Shown: positions 1 to 11,990 of the stretch, piece by piece
Numbering within the stretch: position 1 is the first letter of the stretch
Layout of the letters: each line of letters opens with the position of its first letter
Assembly (NCBI GenBank): GCA_015680685.1
Contig: MNCI01020249.1
Location: forward strand, 312,807-376,806
Length of the DNA stretch: 64,000 nucleotides
Direction: 5' to 3'
DNA from: Gnetum montanum
Taxonomy: Eukaryota; Streptophyta; Gnetopsida; Gnetales; Gnetaceae
Made by a program: the position numbers and the translations under genes
Notes under the pieces: generated by a model
What the model was told of the DNA's origin: nothing
The model's database searches: none
What the model saw: the letters and a program-made list of their open reading frames with translations, nothing else

Positions 1-1351
1 GGCCGAAGCTTGTAATAGCCATTCATTCTGAGAGTCCCTCCATGGGCATCCATCTCTATGCCACCTATTAGCAAAACTGCGCTACCCCATCCATTAACAT
101 CGTTAGCTTCGTTCATCATCAGGGGGCCGACTCCTTCGATAGCCCCTGCCCCGCGTAAAACAACTGAACAACCTTCTCGTCCTAAAAAATGGGAAGTGTA
201 TTTCGTAGGTCAGAAGTCAAGAGGAAGTACCATCCCAGGTATTTCCAAGCCTATATCTTCACCCCCTGCATCTATGCCCTCATCACCAAAAAGGGACATC
301 GCTATAACCACACAGTTCACGCCACCCTACCAAAAAGGGTTTGAACCTAAATCCAAAGTCGCCCCTCCTTGGGAAATTTATCTTCTGGGATGAATTGAAG
401 AAGAGAAAATCATTAAACAGGGGGGTGACCAAGACCTCTTGGATGCCCTCACTCAGGTCAAGCAAGCTCTAAAACAGAAAAATGCTACATTGAGCTTGTA
501 CGATTTAATCATGACATCTATCCCACACCGTGAGGCTCTGATCCGCATGCTGACAACAATTCCGGTCAACGAAGACATGCCAGCAAAAGAGGAAGCGATC
601 CACTCAGTTATGCTCCCCTTCGCACCTATAGAGCTAGAACCGTCTCATCTAACTTTTTGCAACGATGCCATTAGGGAAGATCCTGAAAGTGGCTAGGTGA
701 CTACAACATCCATTTTCATCACAATTTTGGGTCAGCCAACACCAGATCTGAAGGGTACACATTGATGATGGGGCTACCACGAACATCATCCCTTTCTCTA
801 TCATGGACAAGTTGGGCTTGGTTGACCAGATCAAACCCACAACGCCGTCATGCCTAAAGTCATTCAATGGGGCATGTGTCCTAGTGAAGGACATGGTCTA
901 CATAGACTTCATGGTAGGGGATTAGTTCCCCAAAAATGTGATGTTCATCGTGGTTGAGGAAATGCCTAGGTTTAACCTGATCTTGGGGAGATCATGGTTA
1001 GCACAACTCAAGGCTGTCTCCTCGCTCATTCACCAGGAAATCCACCTACCATACGCAGGTAGGGAGGTGGTGATCCATGGTGATGAAGTAGAAGCACAAG
1101 CAATCAATAACATAGACATGGAGCAGGGCTCAGAGATTGTAACCTCTAAGAATGAAGCACCTACTTATGCACACATTAACCATCTAGCAGGAGAATTGGC
1201 TTAGCAGATCGGTCTCCAAAATGAAAGCATGTGGGTTGAGTTGCCCTTCCAAGCGGGGGACAATGATGTAAACAAAGGCCTTGGCAAAGCACCTCGGCTG
1301 TATAGTTCACTCAATCCATGATGGGTTAAGAAGTAGCTATGCATAGTGTAG
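1..1351 (+). pseudogene. gag-pro 3' part of element A (linker and aspartic protease), degenerate
   Basis: This is the downstream part of a Gag-protease polyprotein. The stretch from about 440 begins with a conserved segment ending LYDLIMTS. The retropepsin active site is near 750-790 and reads IDDGATTN, the D-x-G-(A/S) type of plant Ty3/Gypsy elements. The flap-side motif LILGRSWL lies near 975-1005. The frame ends at a TAG at 1349-1351, matching the stop position in B and C. Internal stops include a TAG near 697 where copy F has CAG. The first 440 bases match the proline-rich linker at 10552-10985 of element B. The protease would cut the retroviral-type polyproteins inside virus-like particles. 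This copy is dead. Confidence 0.8.
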
Positions 1352-1490
1352 CAACCCCGCTGCTTCCTGCCCATTCGCCATTCTTTGCACATTACCATCT
1401 TTCATTGTTTATAATCCATCTGCCTACATAAGTTACCAGTTAGTTGTTGTTCAAGTTGTTAATGTATCATCTGTTTGGCATGCTATGCTA

Positions 1491-1791
1491 AGGCTCAAGA
1501 TGGTCTAAAACTAGCTATGGCCCAAAATGACCTAAAACTAGCAGAGGCTCGAAATGGCCTAAAACTAGCTATGGCCCGAAATAGCCTAAAACTAGCAGTG
1601 GCCCGAAATGGCCTAAAAGTAGCAATGGCCCGAAATGGCCTAAAACTATTAGTGGCCCAAAATGGCCTAAAACTAGCAATGGCCTGAAATGACCCAAAAC
1701 TATGCTTCCTCACAGCCCGAAATGGTCTAAAACTAGCTATGGCCTGAAATGGCCTAAAACTAGTAGTGGCCCAAAATGGCCTAAAACTAGC
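1491..1791 (+). repeat. Hairpin array 1 of element A (27-bp units)
   Basis: About 11 tandem copies of a 27-bp unit of the form GGCC-CGAAAT-GGCC-TAAAACTAGCA plus spacer. Each unit holds a self-complementary GGCC stem with a 6-nt loop. Because 27 is a multiple of three, the array is open in two frames and gives a spurious 9-residue repeat protein. The array lies between the stop of gag-pro and the stop of the antisense gene. Confidence 0.9.
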
Positions 1792-1950
1792 ACATGAAAG
1801 CATGAACATTTTACATAAAATGTAGCACATAGATAATGCACAAGTTAACGTAGAATCAATTTCTTTTCCAAAATTCTCTTCTTTATTCAAAACTTTTTCC
1901 TTTTGAACAATGTCTACAAAAATTCAAAATTTCAAAAAAATCCCATGTTG

Positions 1951-4900
1951 TCATGGGTTGTCCCTATTTGCATCATCTTTGCCATTCATTTATGCATCAT
2001 TTCCTTTTGCATCGCCTTTCCCTGCATTGTCCCCTACCAATTCTTCATTCCTTCCCTCCATGGGCCCTACGCCCTCATCTGGAGCCTACATCGTAGGAAT
2101 GAAGTGGTCAGCTAAAGCAATGCATGCAAGCTACAATAGAGCATAAGAATTAATACAGTAGAAAGAAACTAATATGAGAAGGGGCTATGACCATCTTGAA
2201 GGGTATCTGGTCTAAATTGAGCTCAAGGCGGTGCCAGACCTCCTCTGCCGTGATGTCCATCCAACGCCTATTGCTTGGTTCAGCATCTGTAGCAGCTCTC
2301 TCCCTTTCGGTGGTTGTTGACCTTGGTGGTCCCAGAGAAAAGGAGGCAGTTGCAGTATCTCCTGTGGGAAGGTACACTTTTCAGTTAGGAGATTTTGTAA
2401 CCTTTACCTACTCTTTGAACTTGGCATAGGCCTTAGAAGCGTCAATGGCATTCATGAATGCGTTATACATAAATGCCTCCATAGCAGTATCCTTGTATAG
2501 TTTACAAGTGGTGGCATTTCCAGTTTATACATGTGTTTATGATTTTTCTAGGACTACCTCCATTCATAAACCTTGGTGCTGAAATCTTTCAAATCCTAAC
2601 ATTTCTGGGCTAACAAATCCATTTGCATCCACTGTTCTATTATTTTGTGGGTGGCTTCGATGTTCTGATGTACGACTGTCCAAAATCTGGCGTAATCTAT
2701 CACAGCCATGCACTAGTCCTCATTATTAGTGTCACAAGCTATGAGGAATTTGTTCCTTAACTTGAGATCCTCCACCTTGACCCTCAGGTCAGCCTTCTCT
2801 TGCTCAGCTTTTTGGACCAGTTTCCATAGGTCCTCGTTGATGTGCTTATACTCCCACAAGGAGCAAGCTGAGTGCAAAGAGCATTTGCAAGCCTCGTCAC
2901 ATGTGCAATGAGATACCTCAGTCACTTTAGGTGGGAATGTAGGCACGACACTGACTTTCAAAGGCTGTGCCGGGTCCCATTTGAGTCGAGAGGCTTCCAT
3001 GACACAAAGAGCATAGCAATCGCATTAGCATAGCAAGATTAGCAAGCTCAAGAAATTCTAGCATAGCAACATGAGAGCACCTAATACTACTACTTACCCA
3101 TGTCAGGGTCCACCTGCTGAAGGTGGCTGATCATATTGTTGATGATTTCCTGCATGAACACAAACTTATCAGGGATCTCGGCCTATGATTCCGTATGAGT
3201 CAAAGGGGGTCTTGTGGCATCAACAGTGGTGCCTGTTATATAACTAAACATATCAGCAATGGCTGAAATGGGCTATGACAAGGTAGATACATTGCCGAAC
3301 TCACCAGCATCCAATTGTGATCTCCCTTCTTGCTGATGCAAAACGATGGCAGCAGCCTTGGCAGAAGTCCTTGCCAAGTCTGTACAGGCCTCTTCTTCAT
3401 GCGCTGGTGCCTTTTCTGTTGAGAGACCAACATCTTTTTTATTCAAGGGAGACTCTTCTTCATCTCCAAAAATTCCCTTATCATTAGTAGGAGGATTTTG
3501 CCTAATAATAAGAGCCCCTGCCTTAGTGATAGGAGTTCTTTCCTTCTTGACCTGGATCCTTCTCTTTGAGACTGGGGCCTCCGAGTCCTTATTCATTACC
3601 CCCATCTTAGGGGCCGACACCTCTTCATTTCCTTCTTCTTCTTCCTCTGCCAATTAAGAAACATATTTGCATTAGTCTAAAATAAGTTAGCTTAAAGCAG
3701 GTGCTACGCTATGCTACGTCGCCTAGTGTTATAGACAATAACAAAGTAGGCATTAAACAAAAGCGTTTACCAATGGGGGGTTGCTTCCTCTGCAATTTAA
3801 GCCATAGTCTCCACCCCTCCTCTTCCTCCATGCGAAGGGTTTCCTTAGCTGGAGGAGGCCTCTTTCACTACAACTTGCTAGCCATAGTCTTAGCTATGAG
3901 ACGTTCCCCCCGCGACACACTACCGGTTACAACAGGGAGGGTCTCTCCTACACTATCTTGGCCACGAAAGTTGTGGGCCATCCTATCCTTAGTCATCACA
4001 GAGAATGACTTCCCAATTATTTCTGGGGGATCTTGGGCTCGAGTGGTCTAGAGGATCTGGTGGATCTATGGTCTGGAAATTTGGTTGTGATTTCACATGA
4101 CCCAGGCTCCATTTTCTTGAACCACCAAAAACTCTGCAAAACACTTTAGATAGGCTATGTAAAAGGCATAATGTATATTGGAATGGGACTTTGGTTTCTT
4201 ATGGAGCCCCAAGATTTTGGTCTGCAAGCCTTTAGATAGAAACCTAGCCCAGTTGTAATGGGCCCCGTCTTCTATGACCTCACGCATTATCTAGGCCTGC
4301 TCAATCCCTAGGACCTTCCCTTGGGAAAGTAGCTGGGGGAATGCGTGAGCATGGAAGATATGGTAAATCTTCCTGGTGGGTCCTTCTATGAGCTTCTCCA
4401 TGGGGGGCCCCTTCTACTCCTTGGCAATCCCTAACCACTCCTAAATGTCCTTCTTCTGAAGGGTCAACTCCTTCTTACCCTTTGACCCTATGACAATGCC
4501 ATTGGCAGGGACATCAAACAGGTCCACAAATAGTTGGTCGTTGATTTCAATGACCACCTGTATGCCTAGTATGCACGTACAGAAGTGGCCTGCCTTGTTG
4601 AAAAAGGAGTTGATCAGGAAGAGCATCTCGGCAGCAGGAACGCTCAGATTCGGGGCTAGGAATAGATCCATAAGCCTAGCCTTTTAGATATTCTAGACCA
4701 AGGAGTCCGAAGTAGCACCGTTTATTCAGCGTTGGCTCGTATCTACTTCTCCATACTTGAAGTAGATGTTTGCCTCCTGTGTCTCAGTGGTTACCATCGT
4801 CACCTTCTAGGGCTTTTTCGCCCCTATAACAGTTTTCACAAAAAATGTTTAGCGTAAAGACGTAGAAAATCCAAAGATTGCAAAAACACTTAAGCATGCA

Positions 4901-5959
4901 ACACTTACTGTTTAGCCTACCAGGTTTGTACGGTAACAGGAACAATGGAAGACTAATTAGAACTTGTTCAATGGTGATCAGTTTGAAAGGTTGTACCCAC
5001 CCCTCATCCAGCTAACTAGACCCCTTGCACTGATCATAGGGAATGGGTATAGGTATGGGTAGGTGTGGTATTCACCCTTGCATTGACCAATCATGCCCAC
5101 TCATAGGTTCTTAGCAGAAGAGAACTCCTACAGGGCTATCCATGCTATAGTCAGTAGACCAGTTCAGTCGTGAAGCCCTTCCTTGTTGATGTAGAACCTG
5201 GTAATAAAAACATACTATTAGCATTTGGCCAATATGGCCAGCGTCACATAACACAGTGGAATAGGGCTACAAAACTCACCCGCTAGCATAGTAGACAGTT
5301 CCCTATGGGTTCTGAAAGCAGGTCACCATATAACGTGCAATGAATAATGTGTTGTAATGGTGGTAGCAGCTGTACTTAGGCATGTCCTAGATCTAGGCCA
5401 AACGCCTTAACCCTGTGGGGCATTTACTAGATCCTTCTCCCTGCCTCCTCATGATTGCCCCATTCATTAGAAACCTTAGGATGCCCTAGCTTGCCCCAGG
5501 CAGTATGGCTTCTGTTATGATGGCCGCCTCTTCCTCCTTTAGGTATGACCAAACGATCACACTGAAGTGTTGGAGGAGGTATTGTAGGAACTCCTATGCT
5601 CCTTTCCTGAACTAGACCCCTCGCTCTCCCACACATATATGGGGAGGAGGAGCATTGGCCACAAGTTTGCTTACATGACACAGGACCCCTACAATTTCTA
5701 AGACAATTAGAATTGGCCTTAGCCCCATTCTGTACAACACAACCAGGAAGTGTTAGCATCATGTCTAAGTGCAATGTGCATGCAACATAGCAATACCTAG
5801 TAGTTCATGCATATAACGTAGGATAACCCTCTTCCCACACATAGTGTAGCAAGAACATAAAAGTGCTAGTGCAACAAAAATAGCCTAGTGTAGCAATAGA
5901 GTGATTAAACCTAACAGGGCAATTAACAATACGCCCTGACAGAACACGTGTCGCACTGT
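1951..5959 (-). pseudogene. Antisense multi-exon gene in element A, exons 8 to 2 (unknown function)
   Basis: The minus-strand gene between protease and RT. By alignment with copy D, exon 8 ends at the stop at 1951-1953. Exon 7, with a coiled coil around EDLWKLVQKAEQEKADL, covers about 2190-3000. Exon 6 is about 3095-3235. The acidic/lysine-rich exon 5 is about 3310-3655. Exon 4 is about 3776-4832 and contains VVIEINDQLFVDLF. Exon 3 is about 4912-5195 and exon 2 about 5290-5740. Introns keep recognisable GT and AG ends, for example a GTAAGTGTT donor at 4903-4911. Several stops break the exons. The gene continues at 22334-22759 beyond element B, which sits in intron 1. I do not recognise the protein. 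Confidence 0.7.
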
Positions 5960-5964
5960 CACAT
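5960..5964. other. Target-site duplication CACAT, left copy, for element B
   Basis: CACAT directly precedes the TG of the 5' LTR. The same five bases follow the 3' LTR at 22329-22333. The uninterrupted homologous site in element B itself (about 16003-16030) carries one CACAT at this point. Confidence 0.92.
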
Positions 5965-6095
5965 TGAAACACCCCAAAATTGAAAGACATGCTTGCTTCA
6001 CCAAGCCTTTGCAATTTGTGCAGTGTTACAGCAGTTGTTCAAGAGATGGATGCTCTGATTTTTAGACTGTCCACTTCGGCAAGTTTTCTAAGTCA

Positions 6096-6670
6096 ATAAT
6101 TCTTGCTATGCTACACCATGTAGCGTAGCAAACTTCAGAAGACATTTACAGAAGCACAGTGCTATGCTATGCTATGCTATGCAGCATAGCACAACATAGC
6201 AAAAGCTAGATGATCAGCCCCCTAGCCCAACTTCAAGTCCTTCAGCAATGTCTCCTTTCGTCAGAAAGTGGCAAACTTGGCAAAATAAGGTCATGTTTGC
6301 TGCTACTCTACAGTAAGCTATAAGGCGCAGCAAGGCATAGTAATTCTGCAAAAGTGACAGAAGGAAACTCGAAGGGCGGGATCAACAAGTTTGCAAGTTT
6401 CACAGTGCAAAAGATAAATTTTGTAGATGGGTGACATTTTCTATGACTAAGGCTAGTTGCTACGCTATGATACACTATGTAGCATAGCATAGCGTAGAAA
6501 AAATGCGACAAAAAGTTAGCGCACTCCAAAGGTTTCTAATGCATGCAGTAGGACACAATGCAAGTTTCTTGCTTGAAACCGACAGCTACGCTACACTATG
6601 GTGCGTAACGTAGCATAGCGTAACAAAATGCTACGCCATGCTAAACATGCTACGCTACAAAGCATAGCAA
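6096..6670 (+). repeat. GCTACGCTATGC palindrome clusters in U3 of the B 5' LTR
   Basis: Several short inverted repeats built from GCTA(C/T)G units, as in TTGCTATGCTACACCATGTAGCGTAGCAA near 6103-6131, with others near 6163-6200, 6449-6503 and 6580-6670. The two arms can pair into hairpins. The same clusters recur in every LTR of the family, and single units also occur in the introns of the antisense gene and beside array 1. Confidence 0.85.
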
Positions 6671-6872
6671 AATGTGGCAAGCAATTACATAACATCAATG
6701 CACCTCACCTAATTGCACCGTTGCTCTGACAGCGCAATTATGTCATGGTAGGCTCGTAATTATGGTATGATAGGCTCATCCAAAGGTCATACAGGCATGT
6801 GCAGCATAGATAGGTCAGCATAGGCCCAAGGCATGTGGTGTTTAAACTACATCTTTTGCTCCCCCTTGGTCC

Positions 6873-6880
6873 TATAAATA
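6873..6880 (+). promoter_or_regulatory. TATA box of the B 5' LTR
   Basis: TATAAATA followed by a conserved CCCCAATGAG. The matching boxes are 21631-21638 (B 3' LTR), 29460-29467 (A, mutated to TATAGATA), 30843-30850 (C), 40062-40069 on the minus strand (D) and 51620-51627 (E). The position, about 900 bp into the LTR, fits a U3/R boundary shortly downstream. Confidence 0.8.
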
Positions 6881-7444
6881 CCCCAATGAGTGATGCTTCA
6901 ACTCTCTAGTTCTCTCTCTTTGGTCCCATTTTTTCAAAAATTTTCGATCCAAGGGACTTCCTTTGTAGATTTTCAGTCCCTAATCTATTTCCTTGGTAAT
7001 CTGGTCGACTAATAGTCTGGTTGGCTGACAAGCAAAAAGTTGGCATTGTAATCTCAAGGATTGTAAGCTTTCTGTTTGACCTTGTAAATAGTTAGCGCTT
7101 TCAGCTGGCATCCTATCTTGTTCTTTTCTACCACCTTGGTAGCACTTTGCATTATTGACAACTGAGCCCATGTTCAAGCACATAGCCATCTCGCTCTACA
7201 CATATTGGTTACTCTCGGGATCTCTGCACCTCCTAGCACTATGCAACCAATTGTATCCATCTTGAAGGAGCGAGGTTATAGCTTCGAAGTGGTGCATTTT
7301 TCTAACTAAATTTTACATTATCCCTTGTTTACTATAGCATTTTACACTATTTTCTACCTATTTTTCATTTAAGCATTACTTCATGCTATCAGTCTCATTT
7401 TTCAAATTACACGTTGCAAAAGGTTATATTAACATTGACTAAGT

Positions 7445-7473
7445 CTTTGTCTGATTGACCAGACTATTCAGGG
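7445..7473 (+). other. Conserved U5 hairpin of the LTR
   Basis: The consensus across copies is CCCTG-TCTG-ATCGAC-CAGA-x-CAGGG, a nested inverted repeat with a stem and a short loop. Other copies are 22187-22215, 31294-31322, 39515-39543 (minus) and 63063-63091 (minus, in LTR H). The B 5' copy has substitutions in the outer stem. Confidence 0.7.
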
Positions 7474-7594
7474 TGCCCCATTTCCATTCCATCTAGCATG
7501 GCCCTCCCATAGAAACGAGGTTTGAGACTGTCAACGATCGACGGCCCGTCAGCATTTTTCCAACCACCGATGTTTTCGGTCGCTACAATTTTTC

Positions 7595-7611
7595 TGGCAT
7601 TAGAACGAGGG
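7595..7611 (+). other. Primer-binding site of element B
   Basis: A TGG-initial sequence (TGGCATTAGAACGAGGG) lies seven bases after the LTR end. The equivalent in element C at about 31444 is mutated (TAGTGCTAGAGGGG). Together they suggest an original TGGCGCTAGAACGAGGG-like site. Position and TGG start fit a tRNA 3' CCA primer. I cannot assign the tRNA with confidence. Confidence 0.65.
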
Positions 7612-7631
7612 CCTTTGGTGCCCTTTTCGTG

Positions 7632-7930
7632 TGTCACAGTAGTCTTGTAAGCCTTCTACAGCCTGATACGCATTAGTGTAAATGTGACACCCTTCTGTGG
7701 TTTTTTACACGTCGTGTGGTGTAGATCGGTCACCTCGACGGTTCCTCGGGAGCCTTATGAAACATAAAGCCTCTAGTTGCTAGTTGGCTTGCCTATCTTA
7801 CGATAGTCTTGCATGTGCTTTGTACCCTTTTTGCGTAAATGTGACATCCATTTTGCGGTTGTTTACACATCGTGTGGTACAGTTCGGTCACCTCGACAGT
7901 TCCTCGAGAGCCCTGCAAGACATAAAGCCT
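7632..7930 (+). repeat. Tandem repeat in the 5' leader of element B (two units of about 150 bp)
   Basis: Each unit has the order GTAAATGTGACA, a TTTACAC(A/G)TCGTGTGGT segment, then TCGGTCACCTCGAC and GGTTCCTCG-like bases, ending ATAAAGCCTC. Element C has three units, the middle one shortened. The array lies between PBS and gag, where plant Gypsy elements carry untranslated leader. Confidence 0.75.
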
Positions 7931-8038
7931 CTTTTTGATTGCTTGCCAACTTCCTTACTCTTCTCGTTCGCAAAACTGTTTAGCTTTCCAATTTCCTTAC
8001 TTTTTTTCACGTTTGCAAAATTATCTAGCTTAGTCACA

Positions 8039-11000
8039 ATGACTTCAGCAACTACTATTGCTAACACCTTCAACGTTGAAATTCCCATCACGGTTCAAGG
8101 CATCACAAGTGCTGAACAATGGTTGAACTCGATGCTGGAAATGCGTCGATCCTGTAGGATCCAAAATTGAGGACTTGAGGGCTTGGCCCAACAAGATGAA
8201 CACTATAACTTCCTCTGTGCAAAGGTTCAGGCAAACCTATCTTTGGATGTACACAAATTCGAAGGTAAACATAGCTTCGAGTTTGCCTACTGTGATGTGA
8301 AGGAGTTTTTTCCCACTCCTGATTCTTCCATAACTTTGACATAGACAAATCAAAGGCTTCTAGACCAACTAATCTAGTTGGCTAGGCTTAGGGAGCAATA
8401 GGACACGGTGTCTAACCAGGATGACGTCTTTCAAGATGGATAGGAGGAACTCAATTCCCAATCTGACGAGGGAGGTCTAACCAACCCCATTCCTGTCCCT
8501 TCTACCCAATCCTTCTAGGCCAATCTGTTCCCTATCACCACTCCCTTTGCAATCATGCCTACACTCCTGCAGCCTACAACTACAACCGCAATGGGTAGCC
8601 ATGTTGCCTTCCCGGCGTATCAATGCCCTTACTCCCCTGTTTCATTTGCAGAAACTATGCCNGCCTTCCCGGCGTATCAATGCCCTTACTCCCCTGTTTC
8701 ATTTGCAGAAACTATGCCTCTGCAAACTGCTCATTAGTCCATTCCTGTAGTGCATCACACACCAATCATGGCTACCCTGCTGCATGTTTACACTTTACCT
8801 ACTTTGCAGTTGTATGCAACTTCCGTTTCGATTCCTACATTCACGTCTGTTCCACCCACTGCGGTGGGCCCATGTCCATTCACATGGTGGATCCCATTCA
8901 CTTCTTTGCCTATTCCACAACTGTCATAGATGTCTCATTATGTTCACCCTTAGACCTACCAAACCCCGCAAATGATACAACCCAACACGGGGCCATGGTT
9001 TGTTTCACCAGTGACACAAGCAGTCTATCTGGTGGCTCAAATCGTAGTTGCTACTCTAATAACACCACCTATCGGGTGGTGGATAGTGCAAGCAGCACCT
9101 TTCGCAGGGGATATCCCAATGGTACTGTCAATGGGTTATGCCACCACCCCCGCCATTCCTCAGGTGGGAGCTGCCTCAGCAGTTTTCCAATTTCCCACAA
9201 CGTCGCAAGGTTTGGATCAAGCGTTCCAGCTTATCCAAACCCTCACTGAGGAAATAAAATGCCTCAAAGCTGTTGGGTCTGACATGGTACAAGTCATGGA
9301 CTTTTACCAGGATGACCCCATCAACCCTACAGTCCTTGCCCTGACGTTACCCCTAGGGATGTCTCTCCCACACTTCATGAAATATGATGGGGAGGGAGAT
9401 CCCAGTGCGCATTTTGTTACCTTCAAGTATGAGTCTCTTCTGTTGCAACAATGGCCACACACAATCATTCGTGTCTTTGCCATGTCCCTAGTCGGGAGAG
9501 CCTTGGATTGGTATTGCATGCTTCCATGCTCATCTATTTCAACTCTAGAAGAGCTTTTGACCCAGTTCGTGATGTGCTTCAAATATAACTTGAAGCTAGA
9601 AATCACACTGGACTAGTTGATGAGCGTGAAGCAGGAGCCTCTGGAACTAGTCCAAAAAGTCATCTAGCATTGGAGGACAACCCTTACTGAAATATTTGAG
9701 CCCATCGTGGAAGCCAACTTGTTGGCTATCTTTAAACATGCAATAAATGACTTTATGAAGTCTAAACTGTACTACCTCGCCCCTTGCACTCTTAGTCAAG
9801 CCTTTGCCTAGACTAAGAGTATACAGGATGTGACCGAGGCGAGCAAAGATCCAACCTACATTGCCTACAAAAAAACCTTCACAAAGAAGGACAAGGGGAA
9901 AGCCCCAACAACCATAGTGGCCGCTATGGCAATTGAGGCCAAGCCCAAACCTAGTAACAATGGTAACAAGAACAACAAGAAACCATCCATACCCATAGCT
10001 AATCCCATGCCCAAGTAGGGCAACATGCCGCAACCTCTAATTCCTCCACCTAAGACATCTGCGCAACCCAAACCAAACTTTGAATGTAAAGATTGCTCAA
10101 AGTACTGCCTCTCAAGCCTTCAGAACTTCTGAAGTAGCTATTGGCAGTGGGCACATGCAATACAAGCAAATGTCGGAAGATGGAATCAGGAGACATCAAC
10201 GCTATTGAGAGCTCCTTAGGAACCCGTCTTTGGCCCTGCCCATTGAGCCCCCAGTTCCTAAGGGTTTCCAGCTGAACATGTTTTGTGACTATCACCAACA
10301 GTGTGGTCACAACATAGATTACTATCTGGCATTGCAAGATGACATCCAGAGATTGATTGATAAGGGAAAACTGGTGTTGGATGAAAGCAACCTAGTATGC
10401 CCTGAAAACCAATCTATGCATGTCTACACAGACCCCCTCAACACCAACAATGCCAATTACATTATCAATTCCATTGGTATTGATAGTGATCCTAGGCCAC
10501 CCTAGTAGCCATTCATGGTCCATGTGCCTCAACGTAGTGTACCAGCACCATGAGTGGCTAATCAAAGCTTATAATAGCTGTTCGTCCTGAGAGTCCCTCC
10601 ACGGGCGTCCATATGTACGCCACCTATTAGTGAAACCATGCCACCCCACGTGTTAACACCATTAGCTCCTTTCATCATTAGGGGGTCGACTCCTTTGATA
10701 GCCCCCACCCTGCATAAGACAGCTGAACAACCTTCTTATCCTAAAAAATGAGAAGTGCATTTTGCGGGTGAGGCGTTGAAGGGGAATACCACCTAAGGCA
10801 TTCCCAAGCCTATGTCTTTACCCCCTACACCTACACCTTTGTCACTAAAGATGAACATTACTACAACCGCACATTTTACACTGCCCTGCCATAAAGGATT
10901 TGAACCTAGATCCGAAGTTTCCTCTCCTCGGAAAATTCATCTTCCAGGATGAATCGAAGAAGAGGAAAGTGCTAAATAGGGGGGTGACCAAGACCTTTTG

Positions 11001-11908
11001 GATGCCCTCACTCAGGTCAAGCAAGCTCTAAAATAGAAAAACACTACACTGAGCCTCTATGACCTGATCATGACATCTGTCCCCCACCGAAAGGCTCTGA
11101 TCCACATGTTGACAATGATTCTAGTCAATGAAGACATGCTAGCAGAAGAGGAATTGATCCACTCAGTCATGCTTCCCTTTGCACCTACAGAGCCTAAGCC
11201 ATCCCAATTGACTTTTAGCGATGACGCCATTAGGAAAGATCCCGAAAGGGATTAGGTGATCATGACACCCCTTTTCATCACAATTCAGGTCAACCAACAC
11301 CAGATTCAAAGGGTACACGTTGATGATGGGGCTACCATGAACATCATCCCCTTCCCTATTTTGGATAAGTTGGGCTTGGTTGACCATATCAAACCCACAA
11401 TGACGTCGTGCCTAAGGTCGTTCAACAAGGCATATGACCTGGTGAAAGGCATAGTCTAGATAGACTTCATAGCAGGGGACCAGTTCCAACAAATAGAACA
11501 TTCATCATGGTCAAGGAAATGCTCGGGTTTAACCTGATCTTGGGGAGATCATGGTTAGCACAACTTAGGGCTGTCTCCTCACCCATACACCAGGAAATCC
11601 ACCTACCATACGTGGGCAGGGAGGTGGTGATCCATGGTGATGAAGTAGCAGTGCAAGCGATCAGTAAGATAGACATGGAGTAGGGCTCAGAGGTCATGAG
11701 CTTTGAGAATAAAGTGCCTACTTATGCACACATTGACCACCCAGCGGGAGAATCGGCCCAGCAGACTGATTTCCAAAATGAAAGTGTATGGGTTGAGTTG
11801 CCCTTCCAAGTGGGGGACAATGATGCAGATGAGAGCCTTGGTAAAATACCTCAGCCTTACGTTCTACTCAATCCACGATGGATCAAGAGGCAACTATGCA
11901 TAGCATAA
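8039..11908 (+). pseudogene. gag-pro of element B, degenerate
   Basis: Starts at an ATG shared with element C (31968) and ends at the TAA at 11906-11908. The N-terminus is 8039-8410. A low-complexity linker covers about 8410-9200. The retrotransposon Gag core is about 9200-9790, with KYDGEGDPSAHFVTF and the AMSLVGRALDWY box. A basic lysine-rich stretch follows near 9880-10010. A CCHC-like finger of the C-x2-H-x4-H-x4-C type is near 10285-10350; the last cysteine has become tyrosine in this copy. The protease covers about 11290-11700, with VDDGATMN and LILGRSWL. Gag would form the particle shell and protease would process it. Many stops interrupt the frame, and the assembly duplication at 8606-8718 adds another break. 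Confidence 0.85.
8606..8718. other. Assembly join: 56-bp direct duplication around a single N
   Basis: Bases 8606-8661 and 8663-8718 are identical, separated only by the N at 8662. Element C has one copy of the corresponding segment. This is the pattern left when two contigs overlap but are joined without merging the overlap. It disrupts the gag frame artificially. Confidence 0.85.
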
Positions 11909-11990
11909 CAATACCACTGCTTCCTGCCCAGTTGCCATCCCTTGTATGTTCACCACTTTTTGGTTTGTTAACATACCATCCTTTTGGCAT

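Larger units (their letters stand above)
5965..7587 (+). repeat. 5' LTR of element B (1623 bp)
   Basis: Starts TGAAACACCCCAAAA and ends CGCTACA, the same termini as the 3' LTR at 20723-22328. It contains U3 palindrome clusters, a TATA box at 6873-6880 and a U5 hairpin at 7445-7473. It differs from the 3' LTR by many substitutions and small indels, for example extra bases near 7005-7020. Confidence 0.92.

Noticed and set aside
1475-1890. Open frames on both strands with a 9-residue repeat (ARNGLKLAM and its complement)
   Set aside because: They come from the 27-bp period of hairpin array 1. The frames are not kept in the other elements, where units are spaced irregularly.
2713-3000. Independent small gene for the coiled-coil segment
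   Set aside because: Its ATG lies at an exon boundary of the antisense gene in A only. D and F have an AG acceptor there, so it is exon 7.
7784-8038. Extended N-terminus of gag upstream of 8039
   Set aside because: The upstream part lies in the leader repeat and is not conserved in C. The ATG at 8039 aligns with 31968.
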